DNA of 64,000 nt from Dipetalonema caudispina. Its lineage: Eukaryota > Nematoda > Chromadorea > Rhabditida > Onchocercidae. Positions 50,637 to 64,000 of this stretch are shown here, piece by piece. The position numbers and the translations under genes were made by a program. The notes beneath the pieces are model-generated. The model was not told where the DNA came from, did no database searches, and was given only the letters and a program-made list of their open reading frames with translations. Numbering within the stretch: position 1 is the stretch's first letter; the number at the start of each line of letters is the position of its first letter. Location: the NCBI GenBank assembly GCA_013365325.1, contig JABVXV010000067.1:186532-250531 (forward strand). Direction: 5' to 3'.

Positions 50637-52519
50637 ATGTCTCTCACTACGAAGAAACGTTTTGTTATGAAACAAGCAGAAAGTGAATTATTCTTGCCAA
50701 ATGAAAACGAAATTATCGCACGTGTTTTGACATCGCCGGGAAGGAACCTACACGAGGTTAGCTATATTTCTAATTTTTATTCGACAGGTACTGCAATATT
50801 GTTGTGATAGTATTGCTATCTAGTTGTTTGCTACACCAGAAATTATTTATCACTGGTGAAGGTGTAGAGAAAATTTTGATTTCTTTCTGTGCTTCTAAAC
50901 TATATAATTTGCTATTTCAAATATGTAATCGGCGTATAACTCGACTTAGGCTGGTTTAACTTAAGTTGGTCTTCTCCTGACTCTTTATTCATAACTGATT
51001 CTAAACTTACTTTTTCACTGCTTATGTTCATGTTGCTAACATCTAATTTATCTCTTTGCTCGAATAATTTGCAGTGGATGCAGTACTTTAGAAGTATTTG
51101 TTTCAACTTTCAAACTTGCAAAAATGTACCCATTTTGACTACATACAGGCGTTCATTTTTCTATCGGGTTGATGTGTGAATGCAAGGTTTATTTCAGGTG
51201 GATGACGAAAAGGGCGAGAAATATTTAGTAAGTATGCCGAGGAAATTCAGAGAGACAATTTATGTCAAACGTGGTAGTTTTGTTTTTGTGGTGCCGATAA
51301 AAGAAGGTGTCAAAGTGAAGGGAGAAATTACACAAATTTTGGATAATGAAAACGTTTTGTACCTAAGAGAACAGAAAATATGGCCCAAAAGGTTGCTTTT
51401 TATTTCATACAAGTTTCATTTGATGAAATTTCACCATCTTTATTATTTCATCATATTTATTGATTTTTGCAGTAAAATTTACATATTTACGTATTGTAGT
51501 GTACGTTGTGGGACTTTACATTCTGTAGCATTAGACAGGGGCTCTAAAAGGGAACTCAAATATATAAAAGTGGGTCTCGTGTAAGATATATAAGATAATT
51601 CCAATTCAAGAAGCAGAGAAATCTCGTTTACGCTGCTGAAAGTAGTTGCATTCATTATCTACTGTTTCAAGCAACTAGTTTTTAGATTCGAAGTATATGC
51701 GGAAAGTATAACTCGTGAAGCAAAGAGAGGTATTGTTGCGGGCGGTACGAAAAGGCATGACGTTATCGATGAAGATATGCTACCATCCAGTGACACGAAT
51801 GAGGACGATGAGTGTGACAGTAGTGAAGATGATGAAAAGAAGGATGGCGACAGCTCGACGGGCGATTTTTCCGATCTAGCAGGTTCTCTTTAAAGTCGTC
51901 TGTGTTTGAAGCGTTACATATGCAAAACGTTCATTTAATCGCTGTCGCATTTACAATTAGCTCTATGTAAAGCTAAAGTTAGCTAAATCTTAAAAAACCC
52001 TATTCTTGCGTATTGTAAAAGTGATGAGGAGGTCCGATTTGAAAGAAAGGACTACTTTGTGTGTGTGTAGGTGTGTAGAATGAGACTGAGCGAAAGATCG
52101 AAAACATACAGAGCTTAAAATGAAAAGGAATTATCATAGATAGAGTATAAAATTACCAGTCAGTATCCATTTTGTGGTTGCACTTTTGAGCTGTGCCGTT
52201 ACAGGAACTATTGTAGGACTTTTTTGTTTTTTAATGGTCACTCAATGCTGAAAGATACGAAATCATTTGAAATCACTTTTGAACACTAACCTCTGGATAT
52301 TTCTAAATATTTCTGTTAATATACTTCTTTTGCGTTGCACATCTTTGAAAGTCTTATTTATTATATTTTGTTATAACAAACTTCTTTTAAAACATTAGCT
52401 TTCCAGAAAGTGACGAATCTGGAGAAGATGACGAGACGGAAGATAGTGATGAAGAAGGATCAAACAGTGATAATTTTGCTTTCAAAATATATAATCCAAA
52501 TCGACTGAAGCGATTATAA
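50637..52519 (+). CDS. eif1ad: EIF1AD, eIF1A-domain (OB-fold) protein
   Basis: EIF1AD is a nuclear/cytoplasmic relative of eIF1A linked to ribosome maturation or translation start in animals. Four exons (50637-50756, 51198-51391, 51686-51882, 52407-52519) join in frame to 207 codons; human EIF1AD has 165. Landmarks: N-terminal RVLTSPGRNLHEVDD, YLVSMPRKFRETIYVKRGSF and PIKEGVKVKGEI of the OB fold (about residues 27-105), then ARREAK-like basic segment (ITREAKRGIVAGGTKR). The tail is long and acidic (SEDDEKKDGDSS and SGEDDETEDSDEEGSNSD), longer than in vertebrates, and the fourth exon adds part of it. The third exon donor (GCAG|gttctc) would read GSL then stop if unspliced, so intron retention would give a shorter acidic tail. 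The last acceptor was taken as CTTTCCAG at 52406; an earlier AG would shift the frame. Confidence 0.96.
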
Positions 52520-54708
52520 TTTTTGTTGTTCTTTCCTTGGAATTAAATTAATCTTGAAAATTCAGATTTAGCCGTCTATGACTTTTATCAATTTCAATAT
52601 GTCTAGAGAAAAAAAAATGATTCTTACTATAAGAAGCTCTCTCTAGTAATGTTTTCTTATATACCAGTATAATAGTTTTTGAAGATCATTTTCCATTGCG
52701 TATTGTTTATGAAATTTCTATGTTTTGTTTGTCTGCTCACCAGTTTCAATTAACCTCATCCTGTTGATACTTTGTTTTCCTGGTCTTATATTTTCATTGA
52801 CACGTTTGTTTTGTTGATGGGAAGTCAATTAAATTTATTTGGATGCATTATTTCGCGAAGGAGATAGGTATAACTATAATTGAATTGGAAGTTTAATTTT
52901 GCTTCGGGAATCTGGTTACTTCGTTGTTCAGTAGTTTCGGAGTTCTGATATATAGTGGTGCAAGTATTAACAAGCATACATGTTGATCTGCAAATTGGCT
53001 GTCAAATGCGAGTTAGATTCCGTTTTAACTCTTTCTGGTATTGGTAGAATTGCTGGGGCATCACGCAAACATAGGTTCAGCAGTAATTAAGTAATTGAAT
53101 AGATTTTGCTGATATCAGACTACTCTTTCTTCAAAAAATGCTTGAAAATGCAATGGACATTTAATGTGCATCGGGAAACCTGGTTTGGAAGTTGGTGAAA
53201 TTCGCATTTACCTTCTGCGTTTTTTTGTTGACTTCCTTTCTCCGAATGTCGTAAGGGAAATGTTTCAGTTGGGGATATCATGCTCATTCATAAAATTTGA
53301 GGTGCCTGTTTATTTATTTTAATAATTTATGTTATAGGAAACATTAGGGGGTCTTTGCTACTGATATTCGACTTTTCTGTATTCTCAACTCACACATTAT
53401 ATGAATCCCGGCATAATCATTTGTTTGAATTTAAAATGAAAGCAAGTTGTGAGATACTTGATCTCAGCCATGATTCCATAGTACCACAGGTATTCCCTGA
53501 GAGATATTATGGTTTTTGTTGAGAGAGAAGTATGCAATTGAGGTGTATAAGTTATAATTTTTACGAAAATTGTAGGGAAATGATGGAAAAAACTAAAAAT
53601 TCATAGAAATTAGGGGACTGCCATTTTAAATCATTTTCCCTTCGTTTTTCTTCGCATTTCTTTTTAAATCTCTTTTTCCCAAGAGAAAATTCCTGATACT
53701 TCAGAAATGGAAGTGCAAAAGTATTAGCAGAATTTTCAAACCATCTCGTTTATGCTTCTTTCTTTTTTTTGTCTTTCAAAGTTTGGAAAAAAACAGCTGC
53801 TGAAATAGCCACAAAACACTGTGTTTTGTTATCAGTAAAATTTCTTCGTGCTGAGTGGTTTTTTTATAAGTTTAATTGAATAAGTTCAAGCTGATTTTAA
53901 ATAATTCAATTGTAGGATTCGGATGAAATTTTTACTTAAATAATTATTGCCTCCTTATCACTGGCTTTTACTCGAATTTAAAAAGGAAAAAAAAACCTCT
54001 TCAATTGATAGTGCAACCTTAAACTATTTTAAACAAGCAATTCAGTGAGCATTCTTACAAAGTTATTACCTTCCAGTTTTCCGGTATGAAGCATTTATAA
54101 GAGCACTGTTGGAATCTACTGTTGTTATACAGGCTCTTCATTTCCATATTAAGAAATCTTACCTGTTGAAGAAACGGAATCATTTCTGTGCAAGATGATA
54201 CCTATTACAATACGGGGTACATGTTGCACTTCAATGTAATTAACAATTTCTACTGAACATTTAGCAATAGATGAAGGGTATCTGTTATTTAAATAAAAGG
54301 ACTTGTTAAATTAACCATTTAGATCCACGAACAAATCTCCAGGAATATTCCTCTAATTTACTTAACGATTATTTCATTCCTCTCTTTTATATGCAAGCTT
54401 TTGCACTTTATAAACGTGGCAAGGGATGAAGGGCCTTTTTAACTTTACATTTTTTCAATTTTCAGTTTACAATTTTGCAATTAATTCCAATTCAATGAAC
54501 TCATTTCCATCTTTTTTTTTTTTTTTTTTTTTGTTCACATAATTCAATATTGCGGTTAAATGAGCTTTTGGCTATATTATCTCAATATCTCAATGAATAT
54601 ATGTGTGACATATTATATTACTTCCTTCCTTTCTCAATGAATTGAGAATGATGAAGTAAAGTAAGTTGCAATTGAGAAAATGAAGTCATTTAGCAAATTT
54701 ATTAATCG

Positions 54709-54728
54709 GATGGATGGATGGATGGATG
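54709..54728. repeat. GGAT tetranucleotide repeat
   Basis: About five units of GGAT. Confidence 0.9.
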
Positions 54729-56154
54729 ATGCATAATGTCGAATTCAAGTACGAAATTATTTATGTTGTTATCATCATATTTTCACCATGTTTCTATTAG
54801 TCATTTTATCTCCTTTAAATTTCTACTTTCTCGAAAAAGTCTCCTTCAAGAAGAGTCACTGGAATAAAGGGTCATTACCATAATAAATCACTTCCAGCTG
54901 ATCAAAGCTTCATCGAATCATACTGTGACGTCTCCATTCACATTAATTCCTTCATTCTTCAAATAAATTTTTACAGCAACTGCTGTCTATGAAACAACAA
55001 ACATCCATAAATTATTCATATCCTTTTTTAAAGTCTGAAATAAATTAGAAACGAAAGAAATTAATTTATGATTGCTGAAATTTCTTCAGTTAGACAATAC
55101 TTCGTAATATATTTGTATTTTACTTATCCTAATTAATATTTATTATTATTATGATGGTTGCTTTATGTATAACACAGTTGTGGTATTTAAGTTTTATTAC
55201 GGATATTTAAGCTCACTATAGAGTATAAAAAAAAAAGGTCATAATCATTGTATTAGTTCAAACTCAGTGAATCTATATTCAAACAATTAGTTTAGTTAAG
55301 TTTAAAAATATGTGGATTCGATGAATTTTTCCTAAATTCGAACACAACTTCAGAACAAATTGAAAGTTTTCTTGATTGATCGCAATAGTTCCGAATGTAG
55401 ATCTATGATGTGCATTTTATATAAAACCTAGTGGGAAAATAAAAAATATTCAAAGTTATTTCAATAATTGAATAAATTTCGAACATTAGAATTTCTTGTA
55501 AATGAAACAGTGGTAGTAATAGTTGTAATTGTTGTTGTTGTTATTTAAATATGATCTAATATGCCTGTTTATGGATGTTAATAATAAGTCAAAGTTTGAA
55601 AAAAAAAAAAAGCCGATGAAATCATTAACAAAAATATGATAAGATAGGAGGATTTTAGTGTATTTTCACTTAATTTTTCACATTTTTGATAAAACACTTA
55701 AAATTTGATAAAGAAAACAAATTTGTTTTGAACGAAAATGCTAACACTCTATGTATTCTATTTCTTTTTTTCTTTTTATTATTATGAATGCTAAGAAAGT
55801 TATTAGTAAACAAATTTTTAACTTTATATTCGAAATTGCATTTGCTCAATAAAATGTTGCATTCAATATGCTTGAAGAGTTTGTGAAAAAGATTTTGTTT
55901 GGTCTTTTTAAATATTTCGAAAGATCTTTCGTCTATGAATGATAGCAGTATGAGTTACTAATAGGCTCTTTTTCACTATGACTATATATAGCCATATATA
56001 AATATTCGTTTGGCCAGAATATTGGTCAATTCTAAATCTGCCTAGTTATTTGTTTCATTTTACTCATTTTCTTTTTCTTTTTCTTTTATCTTTTCTTCTT
56101 TTTCTTTTTCTTTTTTTTTTTGTGTGCTTTTATTTATTTCGAACATTTTTTGTT

Positions 56155-56291
56155 TGCTTGTTGAAGAACTATCAATAAGTATTTTAATTTTAATTTCAGT
56201 ATAATTAATTTCACAAAATAATGCTTGTTGAAGAACTATCAATAAGTATTTTAATTTTAATTTCAGTATAATTAATTTCACAAAATAATGC
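56155..56291. repeat. Exact 67-bp tandem duplication
   Basis: Bases 56155-56221 are repeated without a mismatch at 56222-56288, with three more matching bases after. The unit starts TGCTTGTTGAAGAACTATC. Identity of the copies suggests a recent event. Confidence 0.95.
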
Positions 56292-56520
56292 AGAAAAAAC
56301 AAAAAACAACTTTTACGACTACAGTATGACGTAATTTTAATTTCGTTAATTATTACATTAATATTTGAAAATGTTTTCACTGTCATTCCTTTATTTTCTA
56401 TCTTTACTTTTGTTTCTTCTGAACATTCGAAAATTTGTGGTCTTCCAGTATGACCCTAGCAAGGTTAAATCAGAGGAATAAATTGTAAATTTCTTTATAA
56501 TCCCATTTCCTGCTTTTTTT

Positions 56521-56547
56521 CCTCTCTCTTTCTCTCTCTCTCTCTCT
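56521..56547. repeat. CT microsatellite
   Basis: CT units with a TT interruption. Confidence 0.9.
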
Positions 56548-59500
56548 GTTTCCGCCTTTTTTAAATTGCAATTATCTCGAACAAAGTTCTATCTAGGCCA
56601 TGTGCAATAAATACTAGTCTGGCTAACTATACGAGCCTTATGGCACACAAGGGACAAATACATTGGAATTTATTCATTACTTATATGCTATTCGTGAGTT
56701 CATTTTTTAGTTTTATTTTATATATTCCTTTTTTTTTCTTCTTCTTTCGCATATTCTTTGTATGCTACTATGACTATTCCAATGAAACATTAAAAATAAT
56801 TCCTGCACTGTTGTACCTACAAAAAGAAATAAAAAAAATAAATTTAAAAAAAAAAAAAATTTACTACCTGCTGATTACTTCGTTGTTTTTACAGTAAGTT
56901 TACAATTAGAGAAATATCAAACTTTATGCTAAGAACTAAATTTAAATTTTGTTTTTTTGCAAGAAAAAAATCCAAAACTGTAATTCATTTTGTGTAAATA
57001 CCAAGAAAAAAAAAGAAAAACAACAACTTTTTTTCCCAAAATATTTTTTTGAGCGATTATAACGTTGGAAACGACAATTCGTATTGTTCTAACCATAAAT
57101 TAATTAACGGAATTCATCCTTAAAAAATTCATCAGGCTGAAATATAACGTTTTCATCAATTAAATATCTTTTTTTTTTTTTTGCATGTATCATTTGAAAG
57201 TAATTTGCATTCATGATGAGATAATCTATACTTTCTTCATTCCAAAAATATCTGCAATGTTGGATTGATTAATTTCAATGATGAAAGTTATATATCACAC
57301 AACTGGACTATCTTCTTAAAATTTTATAATCTTCTTTTTTTTGATGAAATATGAAGTGTAAGTTGATAGAAAGATAAAATTGAATAATTTACTTGAAATA
57401 CATTTCAATTTTGTAACTCTCAAGAAGAGTGTGATTTAGTAAATTTGCAAATTTTATTGCTTTTGATAATTAGCATTCACTATAATATCTCCCGAGCTTC
57501 TCTTCATAAAACGAAAGAAAAAAGCACAGAAATGTACAAAGTATTTCTTGTAATTAAATTTTTGAGAAATTTTTAAAAATATTTTTTTGATCGTCCAGCA
57601 AAAACTCATTCTTCTTAAACATTCGAAAAGTATTTCTTCTTTATAACAAATATGCCATTAAAAATCTTGCTAGCATCCTAATTGGTTACACTTTCGCTAT
57701 ACTTTACTGATCAATTTCATTATCCTCAAAATGAAAATTTTAAAAAAAAGATGAAACTTTCTGGACTACCAGATGAAATCTGATTGTTTCAATTCTTCGT
57801 TTATACATTTTTTATCTTTTGCTTGATGATATTTACTTCCATTTTATATTGTTTTGTCCTATCATCGAAGAAAAAAGTGTACTGCTTATTCTATTTAAGT
57901 CTTAGAATAACTTCCCGTTAAATTCACTGTTTTACTCGAAATTTCAAACAAAAGATAAAATATAATTCCTCAGGAATATTTCTGTTTTTTGTATTATTTT
58001 AAAAAATCGAAAAAGAAACAAAAATTGAAATGTGCCATAAATATCAACAAATATGAAAATTAGACTTATCACCGATATGTGTAACATAGAAACGCATCTG
58101 GACTGATAAAATTGGTCACAAAGTTATTTCAAATGAAAACAAATACAAAATACCCAGTTTTTCAATAAATATGAGTCTAATCGATTTAAAATTAGGTTGA
58201 ATGTTAAGTGGTAATAAAAATGTTTTTCTTAATGTAAAAAATTATGGTCATTTCTTCACGATATGATGCATTTCAATATGGTGGTAATTGTCATTTCAAT
58301 TATTCATTCTTGACGTTATATTCGTCGATGAATGTTGATGAAGTAATTATTCAAATTATTAGTAGATAATTGTAAATATTTATTAATAACTTAGCAAAAA
58401 CCAGCATAATACTTTAAAGACAATATTGAGCATTTATTCAATAAGGAACTAATTTTCTCAATCTATTCAACCAATTTCAATCGTATTTTTTGAAATTCTC
58501 GAAGACTCCTAGTCATTTCATATCAAAAAATTTAGTAGTCATAAGCGATAACACGAGCTAAAAATATACTATTGATTTATTCTCGTGTTTTTATCATTAA
58601 TCATTTCCTTCTGAAATCTTTGATGACCTCGGCATCTACCATCATTAATTTCAATTCCATCTAACGTTTTCATTACCTACCATCCACTCAATTCATTTTC
58701 TGATTTTTATTTTTACTATACAAAAAGAATAAAGAAATAATATTTTACTTGATAAAACAAATTTTTTTTTTTTTTTGTTGATGAATGGAAATTTAATGAT
58801 TTGAGAAAAAAATTTTGTTAACGACTAGATTTGATTCCTAACTGAAAAAAAAAAAAAAAAAAACATTCAAGGAGCTTCAGAAACTACCACAATTAATTGA
58901 TGAATTAAAATGATATGGCAAATTTGATGTTATTATAATAGACTTAATATTAAAATTAACAGGCTTTCTTAAACCTTCTTTTCCAAAATAACTTTTCCAT
59001 CTGGAAGACACATACTTCGTGCGTGCTAGAAGCATTTCTCCTACAATATAAGCAATAAAGCACATTAATAGTAATAGTATAAGCTTATTATCTTCAATTC
59101 AATTTTCCTTCCTTCTTTTCTTCCTTCTTTCTTTCATTCATTTCAAAAATTTGTGACAATTTAATGAGAAGAAAAAGAAAGAAAGTCATAATTCGCATTC
59201 GAGAAAATTCCTCAATTTATCGCTTTTTATTGCTGAAAGCTTTGTATTTTCTTACAAATGCGATAAGATCAAATTGCTTGTTGGATTAAATTAAATTCAA
59301 ACTGACAATATTCGCAAAAGTCTCCAGAAAATTTGATTAAAAAGTATTACATTAGCATTTTTGCATTACTATCAAGAAATAAAGTGTGAATTTCTCTCTT
59401 TTTTTTTTTTTTTTGCTTATTCCATTTGACGTAAATTCAATTTGAACAATGCATAGTGAAAAAAAAAAAAAAAAAAAAAGATTGCGCACGACTTTTGCAG

Positions 59501-62500
59501 ACAGATGTTTTAGCAAAAATTCTTTTGCTAAGAAGCCAATAATTTTAAATTTCAGGCTAAATATTTTAATATTTGTATAGGTTTTCCATCTACAATCGAT
59601 GATCTTTTTTTGGGCCTTAGCCATTAGAAACAGTAAATTGTTGATTAGCCTAGTAAATAAGTATGATTTATATATCTTATTTACTTACTCATCGGACAGA
59701 TATGAAATTGAGATAAGTAATGCGACAACATTTATCCCAGTGAAAATATTGACTTAGTGATTCACTTCTGTTTCGCGACTTTCTTGCAATTACTCATTTT
59801 GCAACGATTTAAAAGTTCTCGAAGATAACTCTCAGAGGAAATAGAAGAAACGGATGAATTCGTAGAAACGAAATTGCTGTCTTTTTAAAATTTTCATTTG
59901 AAATCTGAATTCTTTTATTCAACACTTTGCATACTTTAACGAACTTGTCCTAAAATTTGATTTGTAGTTAATTTTATTCTACAGAGAAAAGTGAAATTAA
60001 TGCTGTTCGTCATTGTTCATTAACAATTTCTTTCATATTTTAATCGCTTAGAGATTTTAGAGTCTCTGAAATTGATCAATCACGACATTTCCAACATTAG
60101 TGACGAGTAGTGGAGAAGAAGGGAAAAAAACTTAATTTTCTAATTATCATTCCGGTGGTTATTGCATATAACATTTGCACAAATTTGATAGATCGCTTGA
60201 AGTGAAGAGATTTTCTTGTAATTGATCAGACTTTTTTTTTTCACTTCGAACAACAAATTATTATTGATGGTGTTTGTTTATTCCACTGGATCTGTAATGA
60301 AAACGAAACTGAGTTTTGACTGTTCCAGAAGAAGGAATTCCGGAATATGCCTCGGAAATCATGATCGTTTGAATTTATCTAATGCCAAACTTCTTTAAAG
60401 TACTTTCGAACTAGAGTTTTAAATTTTTTTATGAATTACGATTGAATACCTATGACGTACATATCTTTGCAAATATTACTGAACAATTACGATTTCCTGT
60501 AAAACAACATTGCATTTTACGGGAATTTAAAGGTGTAATTAAAAAGTGCAATAGACTTTTGGTTAATTCTTTAAAATTATAATTTAGTTCCTCTTCAATT
60601 TTCTTGTATTTTTCTTCACAAAAAAACCAATAAATGAACACATCTGAATGAATTTTCAATTAAAATGCTAGCTTTTCAACAATACTTTCATATTTTCTTT
60701 CTAGTAAAGTTGGCTTAGAAATCGATGAAATTGTGCATTTATATTCTATTTGTTGGATGTTATCAACCATTTGTTGAATGTATTTTTTTTTTTTAAACCA
60801 TTAAAGAGGTAAATTAGACAAACTTTGATAAAATGATTAGAAGATTAAGACTGCAACAATAGTTCTTGGAAATATTACATTATAATGCAAAATATTGCTA
60901 ATATTACCGAATTAGCAAATAGAATGATTATTGCAATAGGTATAATATGAAAAAAATATGATATCATAATCTAATTCGTTAAATTTTAAAATAAATAAGC
61001 AAGCAAATTTTTTCAAAATCTAAATATTTTCATTTTACCTTTTACCTTTTTTTTTTCCATTCATTCACTTCTCTAACTATGATAGAAGCATTTCGAGTCA
61101 TGAAAACGATTCGTATTTCATATGAACAATAAATGATTAGACAAATCAATCGATAATTAATCGATTATTTTGTCGAAAAGAAGATGACAAAAGTTTGGAT
61201 GATCATACATTATCCATTTTCGTTGTCACAGAGATTTAAAATTAAACTCTCATTGCCTCTGACTGAATAGCTTATATCAAATCCTAATTAGGGAACTAAT
61301 AAAATATCGTTAATATATGTATATATTTTAGTAATACACAGGCTTAAAAAATATGATGAAGATTAATTATGAAATTTTCGGCATTTTTCTCAAATAAGCA
61401 TTGTTACTCAAAGATTGGTAATCTAAAAATTTTGAGTGATACTGTAACTAATCAACCAATGTATATGCACATGGCGTACTTCAGAGTATCCTTAATTTGT
61501 TGATGAAATAAGATATTAAATTTCTCTTTAGGAATACAATTATTACTATTAATTATAGTGCAATAGATAAATTTAAGGGATTTGTAGAATCTAATCATTA
61601 TTCTGCAATTTTCAATCACTTTGTTGTCACAAAGATTTGAATCTTTCATGTTAATATTCATTTATTATAAGTAGAAAGTTGGTTATTGAACCAAATTATA
61701 TATGCTATATGTTGAATCAAAATAATCGAAATTCTCAAAATTAACGATTTTGATTTTTGAGTTTCAATGATAATCGAAATGGCAAAGTAATCTTTGGTCT
61801 TCGAAATGTTGCAACATTTTATCATTCTTTTTTGTTTTTACATGAAATCAAGCAAAACTCACAGTTATTTGTTATTGTTTTGCTATCACAAAAGATATCA
61901 TTGATAATCAATCGAAATCATACTCTAATTTAAATTCTTTATACAATTTCGATTAAATTAAAGCTAAAATTTTTAGCATAGAAAACTTTTCCAAAAAATA
62001 AATCTTTATTCTAACCGAAATTGAAAGCTAATACTTGCTATAGCTCAAATATCTATTTGCTATATTTCCTCCTCTGCCAGCTTTTCTACATTTGGCATCG
62101 AACAGTCGAAGTTAGTTATACTTTTGGTTGTTGAGTTCATTTCTTGCAACTCTTTTAATTCCTTTCTAAACTTCTTGGATTTATTTAAGAGTTCCGATAT
62201 TTAGCAATTCCAATTTATGTTATTGGTTACTCTGTTTCGACGACATACAATGACTCATTCATTTATCCACGACTTTTTGACGTTTTGCATTAAATGGCGA
62301 CTAGGATTTCGGTAATTTAATATACCAATTTCTCGAATAAGTGTACAAGTTATTTAATTATAGATAGCATCAAGCAATTAAGTGATATTGTTGTCCTCAA
62401 TATGGACAACAAATTGAGAGAGACGACCTTTGACCAGTTCTCATGACATTATAATGAGTTATCGTTACTATGAAGTAAAACATTCCACGATAAATTATAA

Positions 62501-63837
62501 TTTAGGTTGAAATAAATCACTGATTTTGGATTATTAATGAAGTAATTTTCTTCATTACATGACCTTACCTACTGGAAAAGTTGTATTCTCTGCAAAAAAA
62601 AAAAAAAAAGATAAGGATGAATTTGTAGCATCTATGAGTGGATTTGTCCCCTTTTATCAACTTCAGCTCAGTGCCGATAATTGCTGATTTTGAGATTTGT
62701 GAGTTGAGAAGGTTGTTTACTATTACCTCCCTATATCAAATTATTGACTTCATTGATAAAAGAATTGGAAAAGCTGCAATTCCATTGCTGCGAATTCAAA
62801 AATATCCATTCGTATTCAGCACACAATCATTCTTAAGCTTTCTGATATAAAGCTTTTCATTTACGACATGATCGGATCGCTCATTCAATTTGAAAAATGT
62901 TTCAAACTTGTTCAAAAACAGTCTTAAATTTTGTTGTCATAATTTTACGAACGCAATGATTATTGTAGACTTAGCAAAAAACGATTTTATAAAATTCTAA
63001 GCGGATATTTTATTGATAAGCTAATAGAAAGTCGCGATAATTTCAAATAATTTTTCATTAGTTTATGACTGTATTGTACAGAATGAAGAAATCCCTGAAA
63101 ATCTAACACATAGCTATATAAAAAGTAAGTAAATCATATAGATAAATGAATAATTTAAACTTGAATTACTCATTTATTTTTAGAATTTCTCACTTTGTAC
63201 GGTATAAAGTTTACTTATAATTACAATTCATTTATTTATGTTTTTTTTTTACGAAGAAAACTCAATCAATTGAAATGAAATTTGAATTAATTTTTAGACC
63301 ATCAAAAGTAATTCTAGCTGTGCAGCAGCTTATTTAGCACGTTTCGCACGTTCACTCGTAGCTAATTAAAACTTTCATGACAGAGAAGAAAAATAGTATA
63401 TGATTTGTAATTTTAAAATTTCGTTTTTGTAAAAAGTTAATCATAGCTGTGTGATTGATCAATTCCTCATCATAAATAATATGATAAGCATTTTGAAAGG
63501 TACATTACACTTTACTATCGATTACTTTGAAATATTTGTATAAAAAATTGAAAAGGTTATTACATTCTGAAATGGCCCAATTTGTAATTTCATGAGGATG
63601 AGAAATATCAATGAAAGTTTATAGCACTTTTTTTTTATCAGCAATTCATCATTAATGCTAATGGAAATATGAAGGAAGAAAGTTTTAAAATAAATACACT
63701 AACTTTTGTAGCATTTCAAAAGATCTGCCAGATGTTTTCGTTCGGATACAATTAATATCGTTCTTTGATTCCTTATATTATTGCTGATAAAATAAACCTC
63801 ATTTTCATTATCTCCATAATCCATAATATTTCATATC

Positions 63838-64000
<163 letters not shown>

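Noticed and set aside
56060..56386. Minus-strand frame of 108 codons
   Set aside because: Built from a KEKE-type low-complexity tail and the 67-bp duplication; no protein-like signal.
59400..59480. T-run followed by an A-run that could pair as a hairpin
   Set aside because: Homopolymer runs of this kind are common throughout the window and give no specific structure.

Overview
The window looks like AT-rich nuclear DNA of a nematode. The genes are broken by many short GT-AG introns with T-rich TTTCAG-type acceptors, there are no bacterial-style operons, and every recognisable gene is an animal gene. A clade III (spirurid/filarial) worm is my guess from base composition and intron style; nothing here proves the species. 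No tRNA, rRNA, CRISPR array, transposase or reverse transcriptase was seen.

Layout. (1) Positions 291-21987, minus strand: the N-terminal two thirds (about 2,870 codons, 49 exons plus a possible 10-nt micro-exon) of a beta-heavy spectrin, the SMA-1/Karst type. It has tandem CH actin-binding domains, an SH3 domain inside the fifth repeat, and about 23 spectrin repeats. The 3' end lies beyond base 1. (2) 21988-31873: a gene-poor spacer with microsatellites, hairpins and a G-tract. (3) 31874-38700: several small or diverged genes. These are a pentapeptide-repeat fragment resembling KCTD9 (minus), an unassigned small ORF (plus), an adenosine-deaminase-like protein that has lost its catalytic residues (plus), and a possible small membrane protein with three exons (minus). 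(4) 38711-42122: CCZ1 (plus), complete at 485 codons in seven exons. (5) 43632-47467: an ANKS3-type ankyrin/SAM protein (minus), complete at 405 codons in seven exons. (6) 50637-52519: EIF1AD (plus), complete at 207 codons in four exons. (7) 52520-64000: a second long spacer with a 67-bp tandem duplication, ending in a long AAT microsatellite.

The genes do not form a pathway. Spectrin shapes the apical membrane skeleton, CCZ1 is half of the MON1-CCZ1 exchange factor for Rab7, ANKS3 belongs to cilium/RNA-granule scaffolds, and EIF1AD is an OB-fold relative of eIF1A. They look like ordinary neighbours. The most unusual item is the adenosine-deaminase-like gene at 33704-36386. Its reading frame is intact across six exons, yet every metal-binding and catalytic position I can align is replaced. 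I did not see a convincing new multi-gene system.
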